A stretch of DNA of 64,000 nt from Paraburkholderia guartelaensis (GTDB lineage Bacteria > Pseudomonadota > Gammaproteobacteria > Burkholderiales > Burkholderiaceae), in assembly GCF_004353905.1 (NCBI RefSeq), contig NZ_SMOD01000028.1, positions 45,510 to 109,509 on the forward strand, written 5' to 3'. Below the pieces are notes generated by a model. That model was not told the origin of the DNA. It worked only from the letters and a program-made list of their open reading frames with translations, and did no database searches. The translations under genes and the position numbers were made by a program. The stretch's first letter is position 1; each line of letters starts with the position of its first letter. This document shows, one piece after another, positions 63,565 to 64,000 of this stretch.

Positions 63565-63938
63565 GCGATCCAGCTTGTGACGATGAGGTTGAGCAGGCGG
63601 TGCGGCGTCGCAACGGCGGCAAGACCGGCAGCGATGAGACTGAAGAACGAACCGCGCATGGCGAGGCGATGGCCGCGGACGTTGCCGTGGCGGATCGCCC
63701 AGATGGCGCGCCCGACGCTTACGAACGTCAGCAGCGACAGGCCGTGCACCCAGGACAGATGCCCCGGATGCAGCTCGCGGATGTCGAACGAGCTGAGCGC
63801 GGCAGCGAACATCGTCAGCGCCCAAAGGCGGCCGAGCCACTTGTGCCGCGCGCTGCCCTTTTCGGTCAGCATGACGACGGTTCCGAGTATGACAGAAAGT
63901 GTTGCGGCGACGACGTGCGCAGCAATGATGGCAGACAT
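63561..63938 (-). CDS. DUF2306-family small membrane protein
   Basis: This 125-residue protein has four membrane segments: HVVAATLSVILGTVVMLTEK, KWLGRLWALTMFAAALSSFD, VHGLSLLTFVSVGRAIWAIR and LAMRGSFFSLIAAGLAAVAT, with RHKWLGR and HRLAMRG marking the DUF2306 family. The conserved histidines suggest heme or metal binding; no function is proven. It is the first gene of a three-gene unit with sensor kinase and response regulator, all overlapping by 4 bp, so it may feed a signal to the kinase. Confidence 0.85.
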   Translation of the reverse strand: MSAIIAAHVVAATLSVILGTVVMLTEKGSARHKWLGRLWALTMFAAALSSFDIRELHPGHLSWVHGLSLLTFVSVGRAIWAIRHGNVRGHRLAMRGSFFSLIAAGLAAVATPHRLLNLIVTSWIA

Positions 63939-64000
63939 GCGGGCTCTCCTTGGCGGGTCGAGCGGGGGCGATGTCTGCAGTGTGCTGAGTGGGGGCGGGG

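Overview
The window is high-GC DNA (mostly about 63-68% G+C by eye) from a Burkholderiaceae-type betaproteobacterium, probably Paraburkholderia or a close relative. The evidence is a Burkholderia-type porin, a 1192-residue indolepyruvate-type oxidoreductase of one polypeptide, NasS/NasT, a Liv ABC system, an aryl-polyene-type gene cluster and many LysR regulators. No rRNA, tRNA, CRISPR array, transposase or phage gene was seen. The first ~1.9 kb, and more mildly ~17.3-21.1 kb, are lower in G+C than the rest and look like acquired or accessory DNA.

Layout. 1-1.9 kb: AT-richer two-gene methionine synthase system (mesX, and mesD cut by the window edge) behind a MetR-type box. 2.1-4.5 kb: queH, a broken small gene and an HD phosphohydrolase. 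4.6-11.2 kb: aromatic-catabolism patch with a LysR regulator carrying two HTH domains, a GntR regulator, ligB-ligA extradiol dioxygenase, porin, FAD oxidoreductase and a small monooxygenase. 11.2-16.2 kb: nasT-nasS nitrate sensing, SulP permease, zinc alcohol dehydrogenase. 16.3-25.6 kb: accessory oxidoreductase/regulator region (three regulators, GST, MBL-fold enzyme, LysE exporter, SDR, alpha/beta hydrolase) ending in an ECF41-type sigma factor with its AhpD/CMD partner. 25.6-30 kb: MarR regulator with a ClC channel, an HPP-CBS membrane protein and a Pro/His-rich lipoprotein. 30.3-33.8 kb: fused indolepyruvate ferredoxin oxidoreductase. 33.9-46.6 kb: divergent aryl-polyene-like cluster. 46.6-50.7 kb: small exported protein, GGDEF-EAL protein, CheV. 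50.9-53.5 kb: acetate transporter and acetyl-CoA synthetase. 53.5-60.5 kb: FAD amino-acid dehydrogenase plus Asp/Glu racemase-family enzyme, divergent from a Liv transporter whose LivM and LivG are fused. 60.7-64 kb: AraC regulator and a DUF2306/LytS/LytTR three-gene unit.

How it fits together. The most informative non-coding signal is a 17-bp inverted repeat, ATATCACG-N-N/G-TGATAT type, found upstream of marR-clC, upstream of the HPP-CBS gene and, 22 kb away, over the promoter of the acetate transporter/acetyl-CoA synthetase pair. This suggests one MarR regulon linking chloride/proton handling and acetate use. The aryl-polyene-type cluster has ketosynthase, chain-length-factor-like protein, ketoreductase, two dehydratase domains, ACP, aryl ligase, acyltransferase, glycosyltransferase, LolA and MMPL exporter, but no ammonia lyase, thioesterase or second ketosynthase, and it contains a polysaccharide deacetylase. 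The ECF41 gene pair has a textbook self-type promoter in front of it.
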